Shown here piece after piece: positions 17,641 through 25,702 of a stretch of 40,279 bases of DNA. The stretch comes from Fibrobacter succinogenes (GTDB lineage: Bacteria; Fibrobacterota; Fibrobacteria; Fibrobacterales; Fibrobacteraceae): positions 1 through 40,279 of the forward strand of contig CACXXH010000038.1 of assembly GCA_902771595.1 (NCBI GenBank), read 5' to 3'. Made by a program: the position numbers and the translations under genes. A model generated the notes under the pieces. That model did no database searches. It was not told the origin of the DNA and worked only from the letters and a program-made list of their open reading frames with translations. Each line of letters begins with the position of its first letter. The first letter of the stretch is position 1.

Positions 17641-17656
17641 TGTGATGGAAATCACA
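17641..17656. promoter_or_regulatory. CRP/FNR-type palindrome
   Basis: TGTGA-tggaaa-TCACA matches the CRP half-site pair with the usual 6-nt spacing. It is part of an 18-bp palindrome (17640-17657) that overlaps the stop codon of the beta-propeller gene and lies about 115 nt upstream of the substrate-binding protein start. It could be an operator for that gene, or simply a small hairpin ending the upstream operon. Confidence 0.4.
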
Positions 17657-20183
17657 AAGAAAAGCCGTAGAGCAAACGCTTCGAAGAAGCGCTATAGAGA
17701 GTCCTGTTCATGATGAACGGAGTCCCTGCCCCTCCAGGCGTTTTGAAGCGGTTGACAACGGAGCCGTCCTTGAGTGAAATGGACACGACTTCGTTCCCCT
17801 GGTCAATCCACGCGAGCGATCCTGAGATGAAGGGCTTCATGAAGATGGAATTCTTCCCTTGGTATTTCCACAGCGGTGTTCCGGAGGGCGAGTAGAGCAT
17901 CAGGCTTTGGTCGGCGAGGCCTATCAGGATGCGGTTGCCGTCGTGGGTGGAGGCCGTTTGGAGCGAAACGATGGGGGATTCCATGAGAATCTGGGCCGGT
18001 TCGCGCGAAATGTTGCTTGCGCTGTAGAGGTAGATGCGGTTGTTGTCGGTGGCGAGCACTATGGCGGAATCGGCGCGAACGATGTGCGAAATGCCGCCTT
18101 GGAGGCGCTGGCTGAATTCGAGCGGCTGGCCGGAATTCTCGACAATATACTTGATTTCGCCTTCCAGGCTCGCGGAGTAAATGGTGGATTCACCCGGGGT
18201 GAACAGGAACGGCGACGAGAAAATCTTGCGAGACCAGGCGAGCCTGTTTTCGGACTTGGTTATTTTCAGGAGGAAGCCGTTCCAGGTGGCGATGTAGATG
18301 GCCGATGAAGTCTGCTGGATATTGAACGCCTTGCCCGGCAATTGAATCGTCTGCGGCTCGGCTTCCTTGTCGAGATCGTAGATGTAGAGCGCGAATCCCG
18401 AGGCGAGCGTGAGCGTGTTTTCTTCGTTGCTCATGACGGGGCTGTCCGTCATCTTGGGAAGGCTCCTTGTCCAGCGTATATCCCCGTTGTCGGCGTTGAT
18501 GCAGATGAGCTTTTCTGCCGCGGGGTCGATCGTGAATATGTTTTTCCGGTGCCCGAAGAACTGCGGGTACATCGTCTTGGGCGATATGGAAAGGAGGCTT
18601 ACGAATTTAGCGCCGATGGTCTTGCTGTAACGATTCAGAATGCCATTGCTTGAACGCAGCGTGCTGATGGAGAGCCTTACCGCCTCGCTCCAAGCTTTTT
18701 GGCGTTCCCTTTCGCTTCCGCCGGTGGATTCGAGCATGAGCGCCCTGTAGAGCCAGGCTTCGGCGTTGCCGGGTTCCAGCCTGAGCAGCGTGTCGAGAAG
18801 CGGGGTGATTTCTTTCCATGCGTGCGCTTCCGCCATGGCGGATGCCTTGAGGGCGAGCAGGTCGGAATGCAGCGCCTTCTTTCCGTAGTAATGCGGGGCG
18901 ATGCTTACCAGGTGTGAATCGTCGAAAATGAGGTAGATGCCGTTTTCGGTGTGGATGGGCGGCGCCGTGATGGGGCGCGCGAAATTGAAATGCCAGAGCG
19001 GAAGGAGCAGCGTGTCGACCGCGATGAGGTCGCCTTCGTTGGTGAACAGCCCGAGCGTGCCGAGGGCGAGCGGGTGCATGGCGATGGCGTCACTGCGGAT
19101 GATGTTTACCACCATGCCGGATTTCTTTTCGAGAAGGGAAATCCTGCCGGAGGCTTCGAGTACGGCGATTCGACCGTTGAACGAGAGAATTTCTTCCGCG
19201 TTGCTGAATTGCATTTTCCAGCGCGGGCTCGTGCTGATTTTGGGCTGGTAGCAGTAGAGGTAATTGCCCGAAAGGAGCAGGATGTCTTTTCCGTCGATAA
19301 TGACTTTCTGGATGGCGTCGAAATGCGAAATAGCATACGATTCGCTGCCGTCTTCGGAGGAAATGAAATGCAGGGCGTTGTCGGTGCAGTTCAGTATATA
19401 GTGCCCTGTCGTGGAGTAGTAGCCTTCGATATGGCAGCCGTTGTAGGTCTCCTTGAGCTGCGTGACGATGCCCTTCTTGTCGAGAAGGGTGAGTGTGTGT
19501 CCGCTCTGGGCTATGGCGTTGTCCCCCCTGGAGTAGAATTCGGTTGTCGCGGCGATTGCGTATGTTTTCGAAGGTTGCTTGCTGTTGTGTGGCTTGTAGA
19601 ACAGGCTGTCCCTGGTGAAGGGCTGGTACCAGATGCCCGACGCGTCGATGCTCAGGATATCGGACTTTTCGGGAATCCCGGCGTGTACGTTGATGACGGT
19701 GTCGGCGAGGACCTTCTTGATGCTGCCGCTGTTGAGCAGGATATACGAGGGTTCCCCTTTGAATACCTTCCTGATGGGGGAGCGGAGGGTAATCTTTTTC
19801 TTGATGAGGGTCTCGTTCGTGTTGCTTGTGGCGGCTTCTCTTTCCGATAGCCAGTACGCCTTGTTGATTTCCTTTGTCGAACTGAGGCTCTGCTGGTAGT
19901 AGAAATTCGCGGAGGCGTTGTTGCCGGCGAGTTCCTTGATTTTGCCCAGATAGAAGAAGGCTTTTTCCTTGTCTTCGCGGTCGCCCTGCGCGGTGACTTT
20001 TTCGAGGAGGCGCGTGGCCTTGGCCGTCTCGCCCTTCATCTCGAATTCATAGATGGCTTCCTGGATGGTCGAGTTCATCTTTTCGGCATGTGCGAAAACG
20101 CTGCAAAGGCACAGGAGGGCGAGGACTGATTTCGCCTTCCACGATGCGGATGCCGCGTTTTTGTTTTGGTGCCGGATGAACAT
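17652..20183 (-). CDS. Exported TPR and beta-propeller protein
   Basis: A secreted or periplasmic protein of 843 residues. It has a signal peptide (about 1-33, ending VFAHA), then TPR-like helices (about 38-95: GETAKATRLLEKV, KEKAFFYLGKIKELAG), a first set of beta-propeller-like blades, a second TPR-like pair (about 465-510: EPGNAEAWLYRALMLEST), and a PQQ-type propeller. Blade sequences include GDIRWTRSLPKMTDSPVM, NRLAWSRKIFSSPFLFTP and GTPLWKYQGKNSIFMKPF, close to the WxW/GxLxW pattern of PQQ repeats. Function is unknown; such folds bind partners. It follows the response regulator gene by 11 nt, so it is probably an output of, or a partner in, the same sensing module. Confidence 0.8.
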   Translation of the reverse strand: MFIRHQNKNAASASWKAKSVLALLCLCSVFAHAEKMNSTIQEAIYEFEMKGETAKATRLLEKVTAQGDREDKEKAFFYLGKIKELAGNNASANFYYQQSLSSTKEINKAYWLSEREAATSNTNETLIKKKITLRSPIRKVFKGEPSYILLNSGSIKKVLADTVINVHAGIPEKSDILSIDASGIWYQPFTRDSLFYKPHNSKQPSKTYAIAATTEFYSRGDNAIAQSGHTLTLLDKKGIVTQLKETYNGCHIEGYYSTTGHYILNCTDNALHFISSEDGSESYAISHFDAIQKVIIDGKDILLLSGNYLYCYQPKISTSPRWKMQFSNAEEILSFNGRIAVLEASGRISLLEKKSGMVVNIIRSDAIAMHPLALGTLGLFTNEGDLIAVDTLLLPLWHFNFARPITAPPIHTENGIYLIFDDSHLVSIAPHYYGKKALHSDLLALKASAMAEAHAWKEITPLLDTLLRLEPGNAEAWLYRALMLESTGGSERERQKAWSEAVRLSISTLRSSNGILNRYSKTIGAKFVSLLSISPKTMYPQFFGHRKNIFTIDPAAEKLICINADNGDIRWTRSLPKMTDSPVMSNEENTLTLASGFALYIYDLDKEAEPQTIQLPGKAFNIQQTSSAIYIATWNGFLLKITKSENRLAWSRKIFSSPFLFTPGESTIYSASLEGEIKYIVENSGQPLEFSQRLQGGISHIVRADSAIVLATDNNRIYLYSASNISREPAQILMESPIVSLQTASTHDGNRILIGLADQSLMLYSPSGTPLWKYQGKNSIFMKPFISGSLAWIDQGNEVVSISLKDGSVVNRFKTPGGAGTPFIMNRTLYSASSKRLLYGFSL

Positions 20184-20194
20184 GCGCTAGATTC

Positions 20195-20899
20195 CTATGC
20201 GTCGAACTTGTAGCCCGCTCCGCGGATGGAAACGATGATTTTGGGGTTGGTCTGGTCGTCTTCGAGCTTTTTGCGGAGGTTCACGATGTGGTTGTCGATG
20301 GTGCGCGTCGAAGGCATGTTGTCGGGGGTGTAGCCCCAGATGTCGGTGAGCAGGTCTTCGCGCAGCACGACTTCGCCGCGGTGCTGCCAGAAGTACTTGA
20401 GGATCTGGAATTCGCGGGCCGAGAGTTCCAGCGGTTCGCCGTTCTTCGTCGCTTCGTATTTCTTGAAATCCAGGTGGATGTCCGCGAAGTCGATGGCGTC
20501 CTGGTTCTGTACGGGTTCCGGCGCTACGACGGTTTCGGTACGGCGGAGGAAAGCCTTCACGCGGGCGAGCAGCTCGAGGATGGAGAACGGCTTGGTGACG
20601 TAGTCGTCGGCGCCCATCTCGAGGCCTGCGACCTTGCTCGTCTCTTCGGTCTTCGCCGTGAGCATGATGATGAAGCATTCCGGGTGCTTCTTGCGGATGA
20701 TGCGGCAGACTTCGAACCCGCTCTTCTTCGGAATCATCAAGTCGAGAATGACCAGATGCGGAAGGAACGAGTCCGCCTTCGCGACGGCTTCTTCACCATC
20801 GGCGGCTGTTTCGACGATGTAGTTTTCGAGCTCGAAGTTATCCTGGAGCCCGAGCCGGATGATTTCTTCGTCTTCGACAATGAGTATTTTGTGCTGCAT
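20195..20899 (-). CDS. OmpR/PhoB-family response regulator
   Basis: A two-component transcription factor of 234 residues. The receiver domain (1-118) has the acidic pair E9/D10, the phospho-acceptor D53 in LVILDLM, and K103 in VTKPFS. The C-terminal winged helix (about 138-234) includes LSAREFQILKYFW, TRTIDNHIVNLRKKL and SIRGAGYKFDA, the usual recognition helix and wing. It begins 1 nt after the stop of the histidine kinase gene, so the pair is cognate and co-translated. Targets are unknown; the flanking LysM and propeller genes suggest control of envelope functions. Confidence 0.95.
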   Translation of the reverse strand: MQHKILIVEDEEIIRLGLQDNFELENYIVETAADGEEAVAKADSFLPHLVILDLMIPKKSGFEVCRIIRKKHPECFIIMLTAKTEETSKVAGLEMGADDYVTKPFSILELLARVKAFLRRTETVVAPEPVQNQDAIDFADIHLDFKKYEATKNGEPLELSAREFQILKYFWQHRGEVVLREDLLTDIWGYTPDNMPSTRTIDNHIVNLRKKLEDDQTNPKIIVSIRGAGYKFDA

Positions 20900-20900
20900 A

Positions 20901-22940
20901 TCAGTCCACCTTCTTGAATCTAACCGTAAATGTTGAACCCTTCCCGAGTTTGCTCGAAAGCGAAATGGTCGCCTTGTGCGTTTCCGCCACCCTCTTCACG
21001 ATGGCAAGCCCGAGTCCGGAGCCCTTCGTGCTGCGAGTCATTTCGTCGCCCACCCTGTAGAAGTCATTAAATATATTCTTTTGTTCCGAAGAATCGATGC
21101 CGATTCCCGTATCCGCCACCGAAAATACAGTCCTGTCTTCTTCGGTGTACACGCTGATGGTGATTTCGCCGGGGGCGTTCGTGTACTTGATGGCGTTTTC
21201 GATAAGGTTCTGCGCGAGGCTGTAGAGGGCCGTGTAGTCGCCCATCACGTAGGCGCCCGGCTCGAATCGCGTATGGAATTCCAATCCCTTCTCGACACCG
21301 ATGTCTTCGACCGCGTCGAATACCTTGCGCGCGCATACAGAAAAGTCGAGCTTTTCCCACTTGAAGGCGCCCGTCCCGTGTTCCATGCGCGTGTAGTTGA
21401 GGATGGCGCCGATGAGGTTCTCGAGCCTTGTCGCTTCCTTGCCGATGAGCCCGGAATATTCCTGGACCTTTTCCACCTTGGCGACGCGCCCGCGGGCCAT
21501 CATCTCGGCGAACATCTTGATGGAAGTGAGCGGGGTCTTGAGTTCGTGCGATACGCTCGAAAGGAAGTTCGCCTTCATGGCGAGCAGCCTGCGTTCTTGC
21601 ACGATAAAGCGGAACATGAAGAACGAGCCGAAGATGACCGTGATGAGCGAGAAAAGCAACAGCCCGTACATGAGGAACATCCTCTGGCGGGATTCCTTGC
21701 GGATTTCACTGATGTCTTTTTCGTAGAGCGAGAATTCCCATGCGAATGCTTCGGAAATGCGGGATTGCGATAGCACGTTGGAACTGTCGGGAATGCTTCC
21801 GACGAGGACGGAATCACGCTCGTCTACGATGGAGTACGGGACGTTTTTCCAGCGTTGGGAAACATTCTTCACCTTTTCGAGAAGCCTTGCGCGGTAGGCC
21901 TCCTCGTCTATCTTTGCGATGACAATCTGGTTTCCGGAAAGGTACGGGTAGCCCATCTTGAACAAGGTAATGCCGTCATCATTCTTGTAGACGATGCCAT
22001 CCTTTGTCGAAAATTCGTTTTCCAGGAGTTCTTCGAAATTCTTGCGGTACTTGGAAAGGAGCTCCATGTACCCGAGCTGGCGGTTGAAGTTGGCTCGCAG
22101 GTTCCAGAACGATTCGCGCTTTTCCTGGGACAGGTCCTCGAATGAAAGGATTTGCGAGAACGCGGTTTCGAAAAAGAACTTGGCGGAAGGAATGTCCTCG
22201 ATGCTTTCGCTCTGCAGGAACTGGTTCAGCACGGAAAGGCTGTAGTCTTCGGCTTCGGCGTGCTTCTTTTGCTTCACGAGGATTTCGAAGTGCAGCAGGT
22301 TCACGGAATGCGTGATGTCCGCGTGGAGGTAACCCTGCAGGTGCGGGTGGCTTTCGAGAACTTTAAGCCACTTGAGCGCGTCGTTGTAGTTCTTTTCCTT
22401 GTAGCAGAGACGTATGAGCCCGAGGATGTTCAACACCTGCTCGTTGCGGGTCTCGAAGGGGGCAACGCTCTTCATGAGTCGCGGCATGTAGCTTTCGACA
22501 TTGCCGGAATCCTGTTCGGCATAGAACAGCCTCTGTTCGAGCGGAGTCGCGACGATTGCGGAAAAGTCGTGCGTGTTGTAGAAGTGCTTTGACGAAATGT
22601 CGGGGTAGACCAAGCTCCCGTTGTTGTACAAAAAAATGGCTTCGATGCCCGAGACGTCCTTGAAGGAGGCGGCGTTGCCGAATTCGAGCAGGCTGCGCGG
22701 TTGTTCGTAGAGGAACAGCGAGGCTGCTTTCGTCTCTTGGTAAATCTTTTCCTGTTCCCTGGTGATGGCGTCTTCGATATCTTTCTGGAGTGCTGCCTGG
22801 TTCTCGTCGAAGTTCTTCTGGGCGAGGAACATCTCGTTCTGGATGTTGCGGAAACCGAGGAACGAGAGGATGGCCGTAGGCATGATGATGCCGCCTACGA
22901 ACACGAGGATGAGAATCAGGTTGCCTTTTGAAAAGCGCAT
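20901..22940 (-). CDS. Membrane sensor histidine kinase with large periplasmic domain
   Basis: Senses an extracytoplasmic signal and phosphorylates the regulator encoded next to it. I start at the ATG at 22940, which has GGGGTG just upstream; a GTG two codons earlier is the alternative. The protein has a first membrane helix (about 7-29), a periplasmic domain of nearly 400 residues with helical TPR-like content (ILGLIRLCYKEKNYNDALKW), a second helix (about 421-446), then HisKA with the phospho-acceptor in SSVSHELKTPLTSIKMF (about H465). The ATPase domain has the N box NLIENAIKYT and glycine boxes DTGIGID and GSGLGLAIVK. No HAMP domain is obvious between the helix and HisKA. It lies between a 38-codon membrane ORF and the regulator gene. 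Confidence 0.93.
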   Translation of the reverse strand: MRFSKGNLILILVFVGGIIMPTAILSFLGFRNIQNEMFLAQKNFDENQAALQKDIEDAITREQEKIYQETKAASLFLYEQPRSLLEFGNAASFKDVSGIEAIFLYNNGSLVYPDISSKHFYNTHDFSAIVATPLEQRLFYAEQDSGNVESYMPRLMKSVAPFETRNEQVLNILGLIRLCYKEKNYNDALKWLKVLESHPHLQGYLHADITHSVNLLHFEILVKQKKHAEAEDYSLSVLNQFLQSESIEDIPSAKFFFETAFSQILSFEDLSQEKRESFWNLRANFNRQLGYMELLSKYRKNFEELLENEFSTKDGIVYKNDDGITLFKMGYPYLSGNQIVIAKIDEEAYRARLLEKVKNVSQRWKNVPYSIVDERDSVLVGSIPDSSNVLSQSRISEAFAWEFSLYEKDISEIRKESRQRMFLMYGLLLFSLITVIFGSFFMFRFIVQERRLLAMKANFLSSVSHELKTPLTSIKMFAEMMARGRVAKVEKVQEYSGLIGKEATRLENLIGAILNYTRMEHGTGAFKWEKLDFSVCARKVFDAVEDIGVEKGLEFHTRFEPGAYVMGDYTALYSLAQNLIENAIKYTNAPGEITISVYTEEDRTVFSVADTGIGIDSSEQKNIFNDFYRVGDEMTRSTKGSGLGLAIVKRVAETHKATISLSSKLGKGSTFTVRFKKVD

Positions 22941-22952
22941 CGTCACCCCGCG

Positions 22953-23069
22953 TTATAGGGGGAGACTGGCCGAAATGCTTGGGAACAGCAGCACAAGGAC
23001 GCTGCTCGCCATGAGCAGCATTACCAGTGAAAGGGCGAGCCCGGTTGTAATGAGTAGCGCTTTGGTCAC
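22953..23069 (-). CDS. Small single-pass membrane protein (38 aa), translationally coupled
   Basis: A short open frame in the gap between the LysM and kinase genes. Its GTG start at 23069 overlaps the LysM gene stop as GTGA, the classic coupling arrangement, and its TAA stop is 12 nt before the kinase ATG. The product begins MTKALLITTGLALSLVMLLM and ends FPSISASLPL: two residues and a Lys, then about 25 hydrophobic residues, then a short polar tail. That is the make-up of a small membrane-spanning regulator. There is no recognised family. The gap would otherwise be an unusually large non-coding stretch in this operon. It could modulate the kinase, but this is inference. Confidence 0.6.
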   Translation of the reverse strand: MTKALLITTGLALSLVMLLMASSVLVLLFPSISASLPL

Positions 23070-24250
23070 TTGACGATGTTTGCCTTGTGGGTTACGGAAA
23101 CACGGTGTCCGGTTTCAATACGGCGGTTGTTGGAATAAGCTTCGCGGACGAGGACTGCCGATTCGTTGTTGGAGGCGCGCGCTATGATTCCGCGGCCGAG
23201 CAGGCGCGGGGGTATCGCGGCATCGGACTTGTCTTCTTCCCAAATGGCGATAGCGTCGCCAGTTTCGTAGCCCTGGCTTGCACCCTTGTTGATGAGTACG
23301 TAGGAGTAGCTCCCGATAATGAGCATCGGGTCCATCGCATAGCGGATTTGGGCCATCGAGTCGATGTTCGATTCGGTGACGTTGTCGTAGCCGGTCACGT
23401 TGATTGGGTCGATCGGATGCTTGAGGCGAGCCTTGGACTGGTTAATCTTGATTTCGCGGAAGCTCTGCATGATAATCGCGCGCGAAAGCGTGTCACCGAT
23501 TGCGGTAATCTTGGCCACACCCGAAAGCTTGAGAAGCGCGAACTTGTCGAAGCTGCGCCCGCGGTTCGACGGGACTTCGATGGCCTTCGCGTCAAGAAGT
23601 TCCACGAGGTCGCCCTTCTTCAGGCCAGGATTGGTCTTCTTGCCGACTCCGACGACGATTTCCATTTCGGGAATGTGGAGGATGGGTTCCTTCTTTTCGC
23701 CGGAACGAACGGAGATGAAGTTGCTGTCCTTTTTCAGGGAATCGAGCGTGTAGATTTCGGGGGCGAGAATCTGGTAGTAACCGTTGAAAATCTTCGGCGC
23801 GGGGCGCTTCTTGTAGTAGTAGGAATCTTCTTCCTGCTTCTTTTTCTTGTTCTTCTTGTCCTTGTCGCGCAGGTTCCCGAGCATGTTCTCGAATTCACCG
23901 CTGCGTTCGTCCATTTCGTCGCAGCCGGCGCTGTTGACCATGTAGCCGCGTCCCTTGGGGAGGTTCGAGTCGGCGACGGCGGCCTTGCAGGGGTATTTCT
24001 TCTTGTCGGCGGGAATCACCATCACGTGTTCGTCACGGATGGAATCGCCGAGGTAGATGGAGTCGCCGGGATAAATCCAGTGCGGGTCCTGGATGTGCCT
24101 GTTGTTTTCCCAGAGGTCGGGCCAGGCAAACGGGTCGTGCAGGTATTCGTCGCTCAGGTCCCAGAGGGTATCACCTTCCTTGACCACGTAGGCGGAGGCA
24201 ATCAGGGCCGATAGACCGAGGGTGATGGTCGCACACTTGAAAAACTTCAT
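23066..24250 (-). CDS. LysM-domain envelope protein
   Basis: An exported 394-residue protein. A signal peptide (about 1-20) is followed at once by a LysM peptidoglycan-binding domain (about 21-68: YVVKEGDTLWDLSDEYLHDP, then WPDLWENNRHIQDPHWIYPGD). A Lys-rich charged segment (about 128-150) separates it from a C-terminal region with SH3-like beta strands (VGKKTNPGLKKGDLVELLDA, ETGDAIAIWEED, RLLGRGIIARASNNESAVLV). The pattern resembles LysM proteins that bind the cell wall without hydrolysing it. AAGG lies 6 nt before the ATG. It heads the kinase cluster and is 72 nt downstream of the methyltransferase-like gene, with an AT-rich TTATAA stretch between that may hold a promoter. Confidence 0.85.
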   Translation of the reverse strand: MKFFKCATITLGLSALIASAYVVKEGDTLWDLSDEYLHDPFAWPDLWENNRHIQDPHWIYPGDSIYLGDSIRDEHVMVIPADKKKYPCKAAVADSNLPKGRGYMVNSAGCDEMDERSGEFENMLGNLRDKDKKNKKKKQEEDSYYYKKRPAPKIFNGYYQILAPEIYTLDSLKKDSNFISVRSGEKKEPILHIPEMEIVVGVGKKTNPGLKKGDLVELLDAKAIEVPSNRGRSFDKFALLKLSGVAKITAIGDTLSRAIIMQSFREIKINQSKARLKHPIDPINVTGYDNVTESNIDSMAQIRYAMDPMLIIGSYSYVLINKGASQGYETGDAIAIWEEDKSDAAIPPRLLGRGIIARASNNESAVLVREAYSNNRRIETGHRVSVTHKANIVK

Positions 24251-24322
24251 ACAGAACCTTGTAACCCTTTGAATGAAAACGAGTTAACTGCTTATAATTT
24301 AATCTTTTCTTTTACGGGGTGG

Positions 24323-25678
24323 CTACTTTTTTTGCACGAAATGCGGGATATCGCCCTGTTTTTTGCGGAAAACTTGCTCCCTGGGACGTTCGACCTTGAG
24401 GTTCCTGCTGTTTTTGGCTGCAAAACCGCCCAAAACGCCAACCCTGTCGGGGACGAAGAGCATCAGCAGGTCGAATTTTCCCGTACCGGGCTCGAGATAC
24501 AGGGGGATGTTCTTGCGGAGCATGTAGCCTTCGGCACGGAACCGCTTGACGTATTTCCCTGCGGATTCGAGGTCGCCCGCCTGCAGGACGATGCGCTCGG
24601 GGCGCGCTCCGGCGATGGCCTGGATCTGTTCTGCGTTCAGGGGTTCTTCCACCGGGACGTTCAGGTAGAATGTCCAGCGGCCCTCATTGTCTTTGTGGGA
24701 GAAGAACTTCTCGAGGAACGCGGCTTCGAGATGCCCGCGGTGGAACTTGAGCGAGCCTCCTGCGAGGTTGCGGGAATTCATTTTCGAGGACTCCATCGCG
24801 GATTCGCGGCAGTCGAGGGTGTCGACCTGGTCGAAATCCTGGGCGAGGCTGGATGCCACGAAGCTAGGCCCGCAGTAGAATTCAAAGAACTTGTCGCCCG
24901 CGGCCGGGTGGATGGCGTCGCGGATGCGCTCGGGAAGTTCAATCCATGCGTCCTTGATTCTCGGGGACCAGTCGAGCACGTGCATCGAAAAGCCCGTGCC
25001 CGCGATGGGCATGAACGCGCTTCCGAAAATGCCGCGCATGTCGACGCGCATCTTGAGCTGTGCGGCGGGGTCGAATATGTGGTTCGGCGTGCACTGGATC
25101 TGGTGGCAGCTGATGACCTGCGGGTAGTTGTGCTGGATGAACTCGACGAGGGTCTTGATTTCGTGGCCGGAGTTCTTGCCGTGCACGTTTGCCTGCACGA
25201 GAAGAGCGAACCTCCCGTCACCGGTGGCGCGGAACCATATCTGGCGGAGCGCCTTCTTGATGGTGCGGAGGTGATCCTTGTGCAGCTGGTCGAAAATTCC
25301 CTGTACGGGCTCGGGCGGCTCCATTCCTTTGGCGGGGGCGTCGAGCACGAGCGTCTCGTGACCGTTCACGAGCTTGTTTATGATGCGCCAGTCGCTGTGT
25401 TCGCTTACGGCGTCGCGCGTGAACCAGGCCTGGATTTTACCGGGAACGCGTTCGTTCTCGGCCCATGCGGCGAGCTGCTGCTTGAGGTCTTCGAAACTGG
25501 CGGCCCTTGCCTTTGCCGGAGCGGGCTTTGCGGGTGCGGCCTTCTGACCTTGCCTTGAATTGTTCTGCCTGGCCTGCTGGCCGGAAGCTGCCTTGCTTGA
25601 AGACGCATGGAATCTGCCGGCGACCAACTTCTTCGGGGCGCGGCCGGCGGTTGTATTCTTTCTTGTGTTCTTGAACAT
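24323..25678 (-). CDS. TrmA/RlmD-like RNA methyltransferase homologue lacking the catalytic motifs
   Basis: 451 residues. The first 60 or so are a basic, Ala/Lys/Gln-rich disordered tail. The middle and C-terminal parts follow the m5U-methyltransferase plan: NKLVNGHETLVL, ALLVQANVHG, NHIFDPAAQL, then the SAM-binding motif FFEFYCGPSFVASSLAQ (family: LYCGxGxFxxxLA) and IPLYLEPGTGKFDLLMLF (family: DxFPxTxHVExV). The catalytic Cys, in the family's (V/I)SC(N/D)P, is replaced by VLQAGD (about 364-369), and the DPPR motif by NVPVEEP. It is therefore probably not an m5U methyltransferase of the usual mechanism. It may bind RNA or have a changed chemistry. It starts 24 nt after the P-loop ATPase gene. 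Confidence 0.65.
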   Translation of the reverse strand: MFKNTRKNTTAGRAPKKLVAGRFHASSSKAASGQQARQNNSRQGQKAAPAKPAPAKARAASFEDLKQQLAAWAENERVPGKIQAWFTRDAVSEHSDWRIINKLVNGHETLVLDAPAKGMEPPEPVQGIFDQLHKDHLRTIKKALRQIWFRATGDGRFALLVQANVHGKNSGHEIKTLVEFIQHNYPQVISCHQIQCTPNHIFDPAAQLKMRVDMRGIFGSAFMPIAGTGFSMHVLDWSPRIKDAWIELPERIRDAIHPAAGDKFFEFYCGPSFVASSLAQDFDQVDTLDCRESAMESSKMNSRNLAGGSLKFHRGHLEAAFLEKFFSHKDNEGRWTFYLNVPVEEPLNAEQIQAIAGARPERIVLQAGDLESAGKYVKRFRAEGYMLRKNIPLYLEPGTGKFDLLMLFVPDRVGVLGGFAAKNSRNLKVERPREQVFRKKQGDIPHFVQKK

Positions 25679-25702
25679 CTGTTATTACTCTTGAGGGGCT
25701 TG

